Assembly (NCBI RefSeq): GCF_001591645.1
Contig: NZ_BCVH01000008.1
Location: forward strand, 62,001 to 126,000
DNA: 64,000 bases
From: Robertmurraya korlensis NBRC 107688
GTDB taxonomy: Bacteria > Bacillota > Bacilli > Bacillales > Cytobacillaceae
Direction: 5' to 3'
The notes under the pieces were generated by a model. The model did no database searches, was not told the origin of the DNA, and worked only from the letters and a program-made list of their open reading frames with translations. Every line of letters starts with the position of its first letter. The first letter of the stretch is position 1. Shown here in pieces: positions 43,234 through 52,733 of this stretch. The translations under genes and the position numbers were made by a program.

Positions 43234-44577
43234 GTGGCACAGCATGAGTTAAAAAGGGAACTGAAAAATCGTCACGTACAGCTAATTGCAATCGGTGGTA
43301 CGATTGGTACAGGATTATTTTTAGGTTCAGGAAAAGCAATTTCATTAGCAGGTCCCTCAATTATCTTAGCCTATTTAATAGTAGGTATCGCAACATTTTT
43401 TGTGATGAGAGCATTAGGGGAGCTTTTATTATCGAATGCAGGTTATCAATCATTTACTGATTTTGCTGTAGACTATATTGGACCGTGGGCAGGTTTTGTA
43501 ACAGGATGGACGTACTGGTTCTGTTGGATTATGACGGCGATGGCAGATATCATTGCCGTTGGGATGTATGTACAGTATTGGTTTGATATTCCGCAATGGG
43601 TCCCAGCGCTTATCTGTCTAGTCATTTTATTAGGGTTAAACCTATTGACAGTAAAGCTCTTTGGAGAATTAGAGTTTTGGTTTGCTATTATTAAGGTTAT
43701 TACGATTTTAGCTTTAATTGCCATTGGTGTTGTCTTACTTGTCATTGGGTTTAAAACAGATGCTGGAACTGTTTCGGTGCAAAATTTATGGCAACATGGA
43801 GGATTTTTCCCGAATGGAATTAGCGGCTTTTTGTTTTCGTTTCAAATGGTCGTGTTTGCTTTTGTAGGAGTCGAGCTGGTGGGTGTTTCTGCTGCAGAAA
43901 CGAAAGATCCGAGGAAAAATATCCCATCTGCCATTAATAAAATTCCATTACGAATCCTGTTCTTTTACGTAGGTGCATTAATTGTCCTATTGTGTATTAA
44001 CCCATGGAACCAATTAAATGCTGATACTAGTCCTTTTGTTAAGACCTTTAGTCTGGTTGGTATTCCCGTTGCGGCAGGGATCATTAACTTTGTCGTATTA
44101 ACTTCTGCAGCTTCGGCAAGTAATAGTGGTTTGTTCTCAACAAGCCGAATCATGTTTAACTTAGGACGCCAAAATGGTGGAAAGGGAATGCTTACAAAAC
44201 TAAATAAAAACGCCGTACCAAGTAATGCGTTATTCATTTCAACTGTTATCGTTTCGGTCGGCACACTTTTAAGTAAATTGATCCCGGAGCAAGCCTTTGG
44301 CATAGTGACAACCATTAGTGCCATTTGTTTCATCTGGGTATGGAGTATCATATTAATCTCTCATATTAGATATAAGAAAACACGTCCAGATTTGCACCAA
44401 GCGTCAATCTTTAAAGCTCCACTCACACCGTTTATTAACTATGTAGTTCTAGCAATTTTTGCATTTATTTTACTTGTCATGCTTATTGCAGAAGCTACCC
44501 GTCCTGCACTGTTAATGACACCATTATGGTTTGTTTTATTATTTGTTTTGTACTTCCTTAAAGGTAAAAAAGCCTAA
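43234..44577 (+). CDS. cycA: APC-family amino-acid permease, CycA-like (glycine/D-alanine/D-serine)
   Basis: A 447-residue membrane transporter with 12 hydrophobic segments. APC marks: AIGGTIGTGLFLGSGKAISLAGPS in segment 1, split across GGTIGTGLFLGSG, and FAFVGVELVGVSAAET in segment 6. The closest E. coli relative by pattern is CycA, importing glycine, D-alanine and D-serine with protons. The glycine riboswitch upstream strongly supports glycine as substrate. The start is GTG 43234, six bases after GGAGGAA; the frame upstream to 43156 overlaps the riboswitch terminator. Confidence 0.88.
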   Translation: MAQHELKRELKNRHVQLIAIGGTIGTGLFLGSGKAISLAGPSIILAYLIVGIATFFVMRALGELLLSNAGYQSFTDFAVDYIGPWAGFVTGWTYWFCWIMTAMADIIAVGMYVQYWFDIPQWVPALICLVILLGLNLLTVKLFGELEFWFAIIKVITILALIAIGVVLLVIGFKTDAGTVSVQNLWQHGGFFPNGISGFLFSFQMVVFAFVGVELVGVSAAETKDPRKNIPSAINKIPLRILFFYVGALIVLLCINPWNQLNADTSPFVKTFSLVGIPVAAGIINFVVLTSAASASNSGLFSTSRIMFNLGRQNGGKGMLTKLNKNAVPSNALFISTVIVSVGTLLSKLIPEQAFGIVTTISAICFIWVWSIILISHIRYKKTRPDLHQASIFKAPLTPFINYVVLAIFAFILLVMLIAEATRPALLMTPLWFVLLFVLYFLKGKKA

Positions 44578-44590
44578 AATAATATCTGAT

Positions 44591-44627
44591 AAAAAAGTAA
44601 CTAGCTCTATTCTAGTTACTTTTTTTC
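44591..44627 (+). terminator. cycA terminator
   Basis: AAAAAGTAACTAG and CTAGTTACTTTTT form a 13-bp stem with a seven-base loop. Confidence 0.92.
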
Positions 44628-44732
44628 ATTAAAGTTATATACCTAATTATTTACAGTGTAGTTATAAAGAACTATAATAATAGTAGTATTTGCCAATTGT
44701 AATATAATTCACAAAGTGAGTAGGGAAATTAT

Positions 44733-45320
44733 ATGAGGTTACTTTACTTCTCTTTAGGTTTACTTCTAGGTCTAATGATTTTGCCGGTCTACAGGAAAGT
44801 TGAGCGGAAGAAGTGGATAAAATTTCAGCAAGATTTAGAATATCGAATGAATCATGACTCATTAACTGGAATATATAATAGAGATTTTTTCGAATCAGAG
44901 TGCACCGTGTTGAATGAGGATACGAACTCTTCTGTGGCTATTCTAGTTTGTGATTTAGATGATTTAAAGGTGACGAACGATACATATGGACATAAGCAAG
45001 GAGATGAACTAATTAAAAATGCAGCTTGGGTGCTCCATGATTTTTCCTCTGAGAACATTACGGTGGCGCGATTAGGTGGAGACGAATTCGTGTTACTCGT
45101 TACAGAAACCACAAAAGGAGAGGCAAAGCAGCTTGTATCCCAAATACTAAATAGCATCCATGAATACAATGCAAGATTATCAAATATAGAGATTAAACTA
45201 TCTATTGGCTTTGCTTTTACTCAAAATTCGCTTGGGCAAATGACAAAACTATTTGCTCAAGCTGATCAAAATATGTATTCCAATAAGAACGAAAGAAAGC
45301 TTCTAACATGTGTGAAATAG
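44733..45320 (+). CDS. Small membrane-anchored diguanylate cyclase (GGDEF)
   Basis: A 195-residue protein: one N-terminal membrane segment (about 3-20), a short linker, and a GGDEF domain from about residue 35. The active site GGDEF is at 115-119 (RLGGDEFVLL), and DLDDLKVTNDTYGHKQGD and the initial HDSLTGIYNR are intact, so c-di-GMP synthesis from two GTP is expected. The RxxD inhibitory site five residues upstream is absent, so product feedback is unlikely. AGGGAA precedes ATG 44733. Confidence 0.9.
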   Translation: MRLLYFSLGLLLGLMILPVYRKVERKKWIKFQQDLEYRMNHDSLTGIYNRDFFESECTVLNEDTNSSVAILVCDLDDLKVTNDTYGHKQGDELIKNAAWVLHDFSSENITVARLGGDEFVLLVTETTKGEAKQLVSQILNSIHEYNARLSNIEIKLSIGFAFTQNSLGQMTKLFAQADQNMYSNKNERKLLTCVK

Positions 45321-45321
45321 G

Positions 45322-45352
45322 GACACTTTGTCGAAAGACAAGGTGTTTTTTT
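45322..45352 (+). terminator. GGDEF gene terminator
   Basis: ACACTTTGTC and GACAAGGTGT stem with GAAA loop and T run. Confidence 0.88.
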
Positions 45353-45431
45353 AACGTTTTATACTGGGTAAAAACATAAAAATAGGAATTTAGGTGAAGT
45401 TAATAATAAAACTGCCAAATAGGAGAACTTT

Positions 45432-45863
45432 ATGCAAAACCTAGGAAAGATACTACTCCCAAGACAATTATTTCTATTGCTAGTTCTATCAACTGGTTTA
45501 CTAAACCATGTCATACTTATTCCAAACTTATTAACAGCAGCCGGAAGAGACAGTTGGTTAAGTGTAATAGTTGCATACCCAATTGCCCTAATGTTTCTTT
45601 GGTTAATTTATTACATCATTAAAAATAGCCCCAATGAGGGATTCTTTTACATGATAAGAAATCGATTTGGACATATTTTCTCTTATTTATTTCTAGCTCC
45701 AGTTTTCCTATTTTTATTTATAAGCTCCTATGTCACCTTAAGAGACTTAATGATCTGGTTAAGTGCGTATTTCCTCTCAGAAGCCCCTATTACGATGATC
45801 ATTATCCTACTAATTATCGTATTTAGAGAAAAACTCATTAAAGGATGTAAAAGTTTCAGTTAG
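45432..45863 (+). pseudogene. N-terminal fragment of a GerAB-type spore germination permease
   Basis: The 143-residue frame matches the start of GerAB/spore permease proteins (LLPRQLFLLLVLSTGLLNHVI is the typical opening, here given as LLPRQLFLL and LNHVILIPNLL). It has four hydrophobic segments but stops where full proteins continue to about 365 residues with ten segments. No gerAA or gerAC partner is adjacent and no continuation is found downstream. It is probably a truncated remnant. Expression signals (AGGAGA before ATG 45432) and a terminator at 45947 remain. Confidence 0.7.
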
Positions 45864-45946
45864 AATTCTTCATTATAATAGTTACAAATATGAGAAAAGA
45901 GTACATGAGGATATGGAATAAAGTCCACCAGTAAGTAGAGAGGGAG

Positions 45947-45978
45947 AGACACTTTGCGAAGAGGCAAAGTGTCTTTTC
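45947..45978 (+). terminator. Terminator after the GerAB fragment
   Basis: AGACACTTTGC and GCAAAGTGTCT stem with a six-base loop and T-rich tail. Confidence 0.88.
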
Positions 45979-46022
45979 TTTTGCTACATAAACATAGATT
46001 TTTTATAAAATAGTCAAAAAAG

Positions 46023-46077
46023 TATGTCAGATTATATGTCAGAATAGTACATTCCTTCCTTTTTTATGTACTATAAT
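46023..46077 (+). promoter_or_regulatory. Put operon promoter with a direct-repeat activator-like site
   Basis: TATGTCAGA occurs twice, at 46023-46031 and 46035-46043, 12 bases apart. A perfect TATAAT follows at 46072-46077 but its -35 region (46049-46054) is poor, as in activator-dependent promoters. No sigma-54 (GG-N10-GC) promoter was found between 45864 and 46195. Confidence 0.5.
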
Positions 46078-46194
46078 CGGTTCATCTATTAAACAACTTT
46101 GTTCAAATTTTAAGAGATTAGCGAATTTTAAACACAATTGTTTAATTATCAAGTTTGGATTTACATAATGATAAATATCGAAGGGGTGCATGTT

Positions 46195-47112
46195 ATGGAG
46201 TTAATGATGAGAAATATGTTCCAATCACTTGGAAAGAATCCATCAGCTAACAAACTAGCGAAAAAATATGGATTACGTTTAGGAGCTACTCGCTTTGTTG
46301 CTGGAGATACGATTAAGACAGCAATCGCTGCGGTAAAAAAACTTAATGCGGAAGGAAAGGTTGCTACCCTTGATCACTTAGGGGAGTTTGTTTTTACGGA
46401 GGAAGAAGCGAATGAATCAGCAAGTATGTGTATTGCTACATTAGATGCGATTGCAAAGTCCTCCGTCCAATCTAATCTATCATTAAAGATGACATCACTT
46501 GGATTGGATATTAGTAGAGACCTATGTGTAAAAAATATGAAGAGAATACTAGATCGAGCGAAAATGTATGGAAACTTTGTTCGAATTGATATGGAGGATT
46601 ATGCTCACGTACAAGTGACTATTGATATTTTTAAAGAGTTAAAGGACATTTACGGCGAGCATGTAGGGCTTGTCATACAGGCTTACTTGTATCGTACGGA
46701 AAATGATATGAAAGATTTGAATACCTATAAGGCAAATTTACGTTTAGTAAAAGGTGCCTACAAAGAGTCACATGAAGTGGCTTTTCCAGAAAAGGCAGAT
46801 GTAGATACAAACTTTATGAAATGCATAGAAACGCATCTGTTAAATGGAAATTACACAGCAATTGCAACACATGATCCGAAGGTAATTGCTCAAACAAAAG
46901 AGATGGTAAAAAAATTCTATATTTCTAAAAACTTATTCGAATTCCAAATGCTTTATGGAATTTGTGTGGATCTTCAAAATCAATTAGTAAAAGAAGGATA
47001 TAAAGTGCGAGTCTATGTCCCATACGGAATGGACTGGTTTGGTTACTTTATGAGAAGACTTGCAGAAAGACCAGCAAATGTATGGTTTGTTTTGAAAAAT
47101 TTATTTAAATAA
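46195..47112 (+). CDS. putB: Proline dehydrogenase
   Basis: A 305-residue monofunctional, FAD-dependent proline dehydrogenase (B. subtilis PutB has 303), oxidising L-proline to 1-pyrroline-5-carboxylate at the membrane. Family features: LSLKMTSLGLD, FVRIDMEDYAHV, VIQAYLYRTE with the Arg/Tyr substrate pocket, VKGAYKE, IATHDP and the C-terminal VPYG then MRRLAERPANV. ATG 46195 fits AAGGGGTG; the longer frame from 46138 has no ribosome site. First gene of the proline catabolic operon. Confidence 0.94.
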   Translation: MELMMRNMFQSLGKNPSANKLAKKYGLRLGATRFVAGDTIKTAIAAVKKLNAEGKVATLDHLGEFVFTEEEANESASMCIATLDAIAKSSVQSNLSLKMTSLGLDISRDLCVKNMKRILDRAKMYGNFVRIDMEDYAHVQVTIDIFKELKDIYGEHVGLVIQAYLYRTENDMKDLNTYKANLRLVKGAYKESHEVAFPEKADVDTNFMKCIETHLLNGNYTAIATHDPKVIAQTKEMVKKFYISKNLFEFQMLYGICVDLQNQLVKEGYKVRVYVPYGMDWFGYFMRRLAERPANVWFVLKNLFK

Positions 47113-47161
47113 ACCAAGTTATTTTCAATAAAAATCAAACACTTACAAAGGGGTAATAATT

Positions 47162-48733
47162 ATGACAACGACAATGACAATCGCACCATTTAAAAATGAA
47201 CCATTTACAGACTTCAGTATAGATACAAATATCCAAGAGATGCAATTAGCATTACAAAAAGTTAAAGCCGAGTTAGGAAGAAAATATCCACTATATATTG
47301 GGTCAGAGGAAGTTTACACGGAAGAACAAATTACTTCAATCAATCCAGGAAACATAGACGAAGTGATTGGTTATGTTAGTAAAGGTTCCTCCGACTTGGC
47401 AGAGAAGGCGATGAGCGTTGCATTAGGTACTTTTGAAACATGGAAAAAGGTGACTCCAACCGAGCGTGCAGACTATTTATTTCGAGCAGCTGCTTTAATG
47501 CGTGAACGTAAGCATGAGTTCTCTGCTGCATTGATTTTAGAGTCAGGAAAGAATTGGGCAGAGGCTGATGCTGATACAGCAGAAGCGATTGATTTTTTAG
47601 AGTTTTACGCACGTGAGATGATTCGATTAAGTGAAACAGACATTCATCAACCTTTAACAAAAATCGATGGTGATGACAACCATATTAGTTATATACCACT
47701 AGGTGTTGGCATTGTCATCTCTCCATTTAACTTCCCGCTTGCCATTATGGCTGGAACGACTGTGGCAGGCATCGTAGCAGGGAACTGTATCATCTTAAAG
47801 CCAGCTGATAACACACCAGTAATAGCAGCAAAATTTGTTCAATTAATGAAGGAGGTCGGCTTACCTGAGGGGGTACTTACCTTCTTACCGGGAGATGCAT
47901 TAGAGGTAGGGGAGTATTTAGTTGAACATCCAAAAACAAGATTCATTTCCTTTACCGGTTCTCGTGAAGTGGGCTGTCGAATTTATGAGCGTGCCTCGAA
48001 AGTACAACCGGGACAAATCTGGCTAAAGCGTGTGATTGCGGAAATGGGTGGAAAAGATGGCGTTGTTGTTGATGAGACAGCAGATTTGGATGCCGCAGCA
48101 TCTGGAATTGTTGCTTCTGCCTTTGGTTTTCAAGGTCAAAAATGCTCTGCCGGTTCAAGAGCGATCATTGTGGATTCCGTCTATGAAGAAGTGGTGGAGA
48201 AAGTGGTCCATCTAACGAAACAATTACAACAGGGGTTACCTGAGGAGAATGCAGCGGTTGGCCCGGTCATTGACCAAAAGTCATACGACAAAGTGATGAA
48301 GTACATAGAAATTGGCAAAGAAGAAGGCGAATTGTTAACAGGAGGTTCAAAGGCAGATGGAAATGGCTACTATATTCAACCAACTATTTTTACCGATGTT
48401 GATTCGAATGCTCGAATCATGCAGGAGGAAATCTTTGGACCGGTCCTAGCAATCTGCAAAGCTTCTAATTGGGAAGAAGCGATACGTATCTATAATAATA
48501 CAGACTATGGGTTAACTGGGGCCTTCTTCTCACAAGAAGAAGAACGAATTGAGTACGCGTTAGGTAACATGCATTGCGGAAATCTATATATTAATAAGAA
48601 ATGTACAGGTGCTCTTGTAGGGGTTCATCCTTTTGGGGGTTTTAATATGTCAGGCACGGATTCAAAAGCAGGGGGCTATGATTACTTGTTATTATTTACA
48701 CAAGCCAAAATGACTTCAAGAAAAACAAACTAG
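47162..48733 (+). CDS. rocA: 1-Pyrroline-5-carboxylate dehydrogenase
   Basis: A 523-residue NAD-dependent aldehyde dehydrogenase that oxidises glutamate semialdehyde to glutamate. The catalytic cysteine is Cys328 (GQKCSAG) and the general base Glu294 (AEMGGKD). FTGSREVG and the C-terminal PFGGFNMSGTDSKAGG are typical of the RocA/PutC subgroup. AAGGGG precedes ATG 47162. It follows proline dehydrogenase by 49 bases. The symbol putC would be equally apt. Confidence 0.94.
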   Translation: MTTTMTIAPFKNEPFTDFSIDTNIQEMQLALQKVKAELGRKYPLYIGSEEVYTEEQITSINPGNIDEVIGYVSKGSSDLAEKAMSVALGTFETWKKVTPTERADYLFRAAALMRERKHEFSAALILESGKNWAEADADTAEAIDFLEFYAREMIRLSETDIHQPLTKIDGDDNHISYIPLGVGIVISPFNFPLAIMAGTTVAGIVAGNCIILKPADNTPVIAAKFVQLMKEVGLPEGVLTFLPGDALEVGEYLVEHPKTRFISFTGSREVGCRIYERASKVQPGQIWLKRVIAEMGGKDGVVVDETADLDAAASGIVASAFGFQGQKCSAGSRAIIVDSVYEEVVEKVVHLTKQLQQGLPEENAAVGPVIDQKSYDKVMKYIEIGKEEGELLTGGSKADGNGYYIQPTIFTDVDSNARIMQEEIFGPVLAICKASNWEEAIRIYNNTDYGLTGAFFSQEEERIEYALGNMHCGNLYINKKCTGALVGVHPFGGFNMSGTDSKAGGYDYLLLFTQAKMTSRKTN

Positions 48734-48801
48734 TCGAATGCTAAAGCCAGTAAATAGCAACTCTATTTTCATGCGATCAAGTTAAAAAAGGGGGATATCA
48801 T

Positions 48802-50265
48802 TTGGATATACAGTTAATTTTTTCTATAGGGGTTTATATGGTAGGTATGTTGTTAATTGGATATTTTGCCTATAAAAGAACATCTAATGTTTCTGATTAT
48901 ATGTTGGGTGGGAGAACACTAGGACCGGCAGTGACCGCATTAAGTGCAGGCGCATCTGATATGAGTGGTTGGTTGTTAATGGGGCTACCGGGAGCTATGT
49001 ACTCTCAAGGATTAAGTGCCACTTGGATTGCGATTGGTTTAACGATCGGGGCGTACTTAAACTGGTTATACGTCGCTCCAAGGTTGCGGACGTATACGGA
49101 GGTCGCGAATAATTCTATGACAATTCCGGCGTTTTTGGAAAATCGATTTGGGGATAAAACGAATTTGCTACGCTTAATGTCTGGTATTGTGATTATTGTA
49201 TTCTTTACATTTTATGTTTCCTCTGGAATGGTATCGGGGGGAGTATTATTTGAGACAACATTCAACATGGATTATGAGGCTGGATTATGGATTATTACAG
49301 CGGTTGTAGTTGCATATACCCTATTTGGAGGATTTCTAGCAGTTAGTTGGACGGATTTTGTCCAAGGATTGATTATGTTTACTGCTTTAATATTGGTACC
49401 AACTGTAACAGTTATGGAGGTCGGCGGGATTGGACCAACATTCAACGAAATCCATACCATTGACCCGACTCTATTTAATATTTTTAAAGGGACTAGTTTA
49501 CTAGGGATTATTTCGCTTATGGCTTGGGGTCTTGGATACTTTGGTCAGCCTCATATTATCGTTCGTTTTATGGCTATCTCCTCTGTGAAGGATATTAAAA
49601 AAGCAAGAAGAATAGGAATGGGATGGATGATCATTTCGGTCGTAGGAGCTATGATTACCGGCTTTATCGGTCTAGCTTACTTTACAAAAGAGGGATTGCC
49701 ATTAAATGATCCTGAAACAGTTTTTATTAAATTAAGCGAAATATTGTTTCATCCGATAATTACGGGTTTTTTACTTGCTGCCCTTTTAGCTGCGGTGATG
49801 AGTACTATTTCCTCTCAGCTACTCGTGACAGCTAGCTCATTAGGAGAGGACATTTATAAAACCTTTTTCCGAAGAGCAGCATCTGACAAGGAATTGTTAT
49901 TTGTTAGTAGATTGGCCGTTTTAATAGTGGCGATGGTTGCTGTCATCCTTGCATTTAATAAAACTGGTACCATTTTATCACTAGTAGGCTATGCATGGGC
50001 CGGATTCGGTGCAGCCTTTGGTCCAGTAATCCTCATGAGCCTGTACTGGAAACGAATGAACATGTGGGGAGCATTTGCAGGAATGTTGACCGGAACGATT
50101 ACCGTTATTATATGGGCGAATATTCCAAAGCTACAGGAAACTCTTTATGAAATTGTACCTGGTTTCCTCGTGTGTACGATTGCAATTGTAGTTACGAGTT
50201 TATTAACACCAGCACCATCAAATGCTTTAAATAAGACATTTGAAAAATATAAACAAATTGCCTAG
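48802..50265 (+). CDS. putP: Sodium/proline symporter
   Basis: A 487-residue member of the sodium:solute symporter family with 12-13 membrane segments. PutP marks: YMLGGRTLGPAVTALSAGASDMSGWLLMGLPG at segment 2, of which GASDMSGWLLMG forms Na+ and proline contacts, GYFGQPHIIVRFMA, and a Ser/Thr-rich segment STISSQLLVTASSLGEDIYK. It supplies proline to the two enzymes encoded upstream. The start is TTG 48802 after AAAGGGGGAT. Confidence 0.94.
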   Translation: MDIQLIFSIGVYMVGMLLIGYFAYKRTSNVSDYMLGGRTLGPAVTALSAGASDMSGWLLMGLPGAMYSQGLSATWIAIGLTIGAYLNWLYVAPRLRTYTEVANNSMTIPAFLENRFGDKTNLLRLMSGIVIIVFFTFYVSSGMVSGGVLFETTFNMDYEAGLWIITAVVVAYTLFGGFLAVSWTDFVQGLIMFTALILVPTVTVMEVGGIGPTFNEIHTIDPTLFNIFKGTSLLGIISLMAWGLGYFGQPHIIVRFMAISSVKDIKKARRIGMGWMIISVVGAMITGFIGLAYFTKEGLPLNDPETVFIKLSEILFHPIITGFLLAALLAAVMSTISSQLLVTASSLGEDIYKTFFRRAASDKELLFVSRLAVLIVAMVAVILAFNKTGTILSLVGYAWAGFGAAFGPVILMSLYWKRMNMWGAFAGMLTGTITVIIWANIPKLQETLYEIVPGFLVCTIAIVVTSLLTPAPSNALNKTFEKYKQIA

Positions 50266-50285
50266 TTAAGTGAAGGGGAAAGCCA

Positions 50286-51572
50286 ATGATTGTTAAACAG
50301 GAGAAACCCATTTTAGTAGAAGAGAAGAGCGCCGAGCAGGTAAATGTATTAGATCGAACACAGAAAATTATGAAGCAAGCACTTGAAAAGATGAATTATG
50401 GACAAGAGGTTTTAGAATTGCTTAAAGAACCGTTACGCTTATTAACGGTTCGAATCCCTATTAAAATGGATGATGGAACGGTGAAGGTCTTTACTGGATA
50501 CCGTGCTCAGCATAATGACTCAGTAGGTCCAACAAAAGGTGGAATTCGCTTTCACCCGGATGTAACAATGGATGAGGTGAAGGCACTGTCCATATGGATG
50601 AGCATAAAGTGTGGAATTACTGGACTGCCTTACGGTGGAGGGAAAGGTGGAATCCAATGCGATCCGAGAGAGATGAGCTTTGCTGAACTTGAACGTTTAA
50701 GTAGAGGGTACGTTCGGGCAATTAGCCAAGTTGTAGGTCCCACAAAGGACATTCCAGCCCCTGATGTATTCACAAATTCTCAAATTATGTCATGGATGAT
50801 GGATGAATATAGCCATATCCGTGAATTTGATTCACCGGGATTTATCACTGGGAAACCTCTTGTGTTAGGAGGCTCCGTTGGAAGAGAGTCCTCTACTGCA
50901 AAAGGGGTAACGATTGTCTTAAAAGAAGCGACAAAAATAGCAGGGATTTCTCTAGCAGGATCAAAAATCAACATTCAGGGGTTCGGCAATGCGGGGAGTT
51001 TCTTAGCAAAGTTTCTATATGATGAAGGAGCTGTCATCACTGGAATCTCCGATGCTTACGGTGCCATTTATGAACCTCAGGGCTTGGATATCGATTACTT
51101 ACTTGAATCAAGAGATTCCTTTGGGACAGTAACCACATTGTTTTCCAATCGAATATCAAATCAAGAGCTACTAGAAAAGCCATGTGATATTCTCATCCCT
51201 GCAGCAATTGCGAATCAAATTACCGAGCAGAATGCACCAAATATTCAAGCGAAAATAGTTGTGGAAGCAGCAAATGGTCCTACTACGGTAAATGCGACGG
51301 ACATATTAACAAATAAAGGGGTCATTATTGTTCCAGATGTACTTGCAAGCGCGGGTGGAGTCATTGTTTCTTATTTTGAATGGGTACAAAATAATCAAGG
51401 GTACTATTGGTCGGAGGAGGAGGTAGAAGAGAAGTTAAAGAACATACTAGTCTCTTCTTTTAGTAAAGTACATCAAACATCTGTCCAGTTAAATGTGAAT
51501 ATGAGATTAGCAGCATATATGGTTGGATTAAAAAGAATAGTAGAGGCATCTAAGTTCAGAGGTTGGATTTAA
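50286..51572 (+). CDS. rocG: NAD-type glutamate dehydrogenase
   Basis: A 428-residue enzyme of the RocG/GudB type, oxidatively deaminating glutamate to 2-oxoglutarate and ammonia. The substrate site contains GPTKGGIRFHP and LPYGGGKGGI (Lys120), then PAPDVFTNSQIMSWMMDEY, and the Rossmann motif IQGFGNAGSFLA. Its place directly after putP (21 bases) completes proline to 2-oxoglutarate in one operon. RocG and GudB cannot be told apart by sequence here; a put-linked gene suggests the catabolic form. Confidence 0.9.
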   Translation: MIVKQEKPILVEEKSAEQVNVLDRTQKIMKQALEKMNYGQEVLELLKEPLRLLTVRIPIKMDDGTVKVFTGYRAQHNDSVGPTKGGIRFHPDVTMDEVKALSIWMSIKCGITGLPYGGGKGGIQCDPREMSFAELERLSRGYVRAISQVVGPTKDIPAPDVFTNSQIMSWMMDEYSHIREFDSPGFITGKPLVLGGSVGRESSTAKGVTIVLKEATKIAGISLAGSKINIQGFGNAGSFLAKFLYDEGAVITGISDAYGAIYEPQGLDIDYLLESRDSFGTVTTLFSNRISNQELLEKPCDILIPAAIANQITEQNAPNIQAKIVVEAANGPTTVNATDILTNKGVIIVPDVLASAGGVIVSYFEWVQNNQGYYWSEEEVEEKLKNILVSSFSKVHQTSVQLNVNMRLAAYMVGLKRIVEASKFRGWI

Positions 51573-51673
51573 CAGGACTGTAGGTATGAGAAAGACTGCT
51601 ACCACAAAAGGAGGAGCAGTTTTTTCTTTATTAGAGTGTAGATCTTTTAAAAAGAGTTGAGGAGTTTTCTACC

Positions 51674-52646
51674 ATGAAGTACAAAATTGGCTTACGAACA
51701 GTGAAAACGGCAATTGCTGTTTCATTAGCGATTACGATTAGTCAGTATTTTAAATTGGAATTTTACGCTACTTGTGCGATCATCACTATATTATGTGTAC
51801 AAACATCAAAGAAAAAATCATTAAACAGTGCTACTTCACGTTTTTTTGCTTGTATGCTATCGATCCCATTCACATACCTCTTCTTTGAATGGATCGGATT
51901 CTATCCGATGGTAATAGGACTTCTATTATTATTTTTTATTCCAACAACCGTAATTTTGAAGATTAATGAAGGGGTTTGTTACGAGCTCGGTTATTATTCT
52001 ACACATTTACACCTCTGGAAGCCTGACGATTCAAGGGGTATTCAATGAAGTTGCATTAGTGGTAATCGGGATTGGCTCTGCATTAGTTGTGAATGTGTAT
52101 ATGCCAAGTTTAGAAAGAAAGCTAACTCTTAAACAAGTAGAAGTGGAGAATAAGTTACAGCATATTCTAATAGAGATTGCAGAGTATTTACGAACAAATA
52201 AAAAGCTTTGGACAGAAAGAGAAATTACGGAAACTGTACAATTGATTAAAGAAGCCAAATCCATAGCCTTTCGTGAAGTAGAAAATAATTTTTTTAGAAA
52301 GGAAGACTACTACTATCATTATTTTACGATCCGTGAGAAGCAAATGGACTTACTAGTAAGGATGCTTCCTACTCTTGAACAAGTACATCCAATGATAGAG
52401 CAACGGTATATAATTGCTGATTTTCTAGATTATGTTGCGTCTTACTTTTATACAGGTAGGATGGGACAACCCTATTTGGAAAAGTTAAAAAGGGTGGAAG
52501 AGGATTTTAGAAAGGTAGCTCCTCCAGAAAATTGGGAAATGTTTGAGGCGAGAGCGCATTTACTCATGATTGTACGAGAATTAGAGTATTATTTTTCCAT
52601 AATGAATAAATTGAAGTTGGATCAAAAGAAATTGGTATTTAACTAG
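51674..52646 (+). pseudogene. FUSC/aromatic-acid-exporter-like gene (YqjA-like) with a one-base frameshift
   Basis: Two overlapping frames form one protein of about 323 residues. The first (51674-51970) has four membrane segments of the DUF939/FUSC N-terminal domain, ending ILKINEG. The second continues FVTSSVIILHIYTSG and a cytoplasmic helical domain. The break falls in the G run at 51971-51974; removing one G joins both. Intact relatives are putative aromatic-acid or drug exporters of the Bacillus YqjA type. Since the rest is undamaged, this is either recent inactivation, phase variation in a short run, or a sequencing error. Confidence 0.75.
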
Positions 52647-52733
52647 TAATTTCTTATTCTTCCCTTTAAATTGTCTTTCAATCTAGAAACAAAGGCATAA
52701 AATATGATACGTTAATAAAAAGGTGAAGGAAGG

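Noticed and set aside
45864-46194. Sigma-54 promoter before the proline operon
   Set aside because: No GG-N10-GC element with TTGCA-type -12 was found; only a sigma-A -10.
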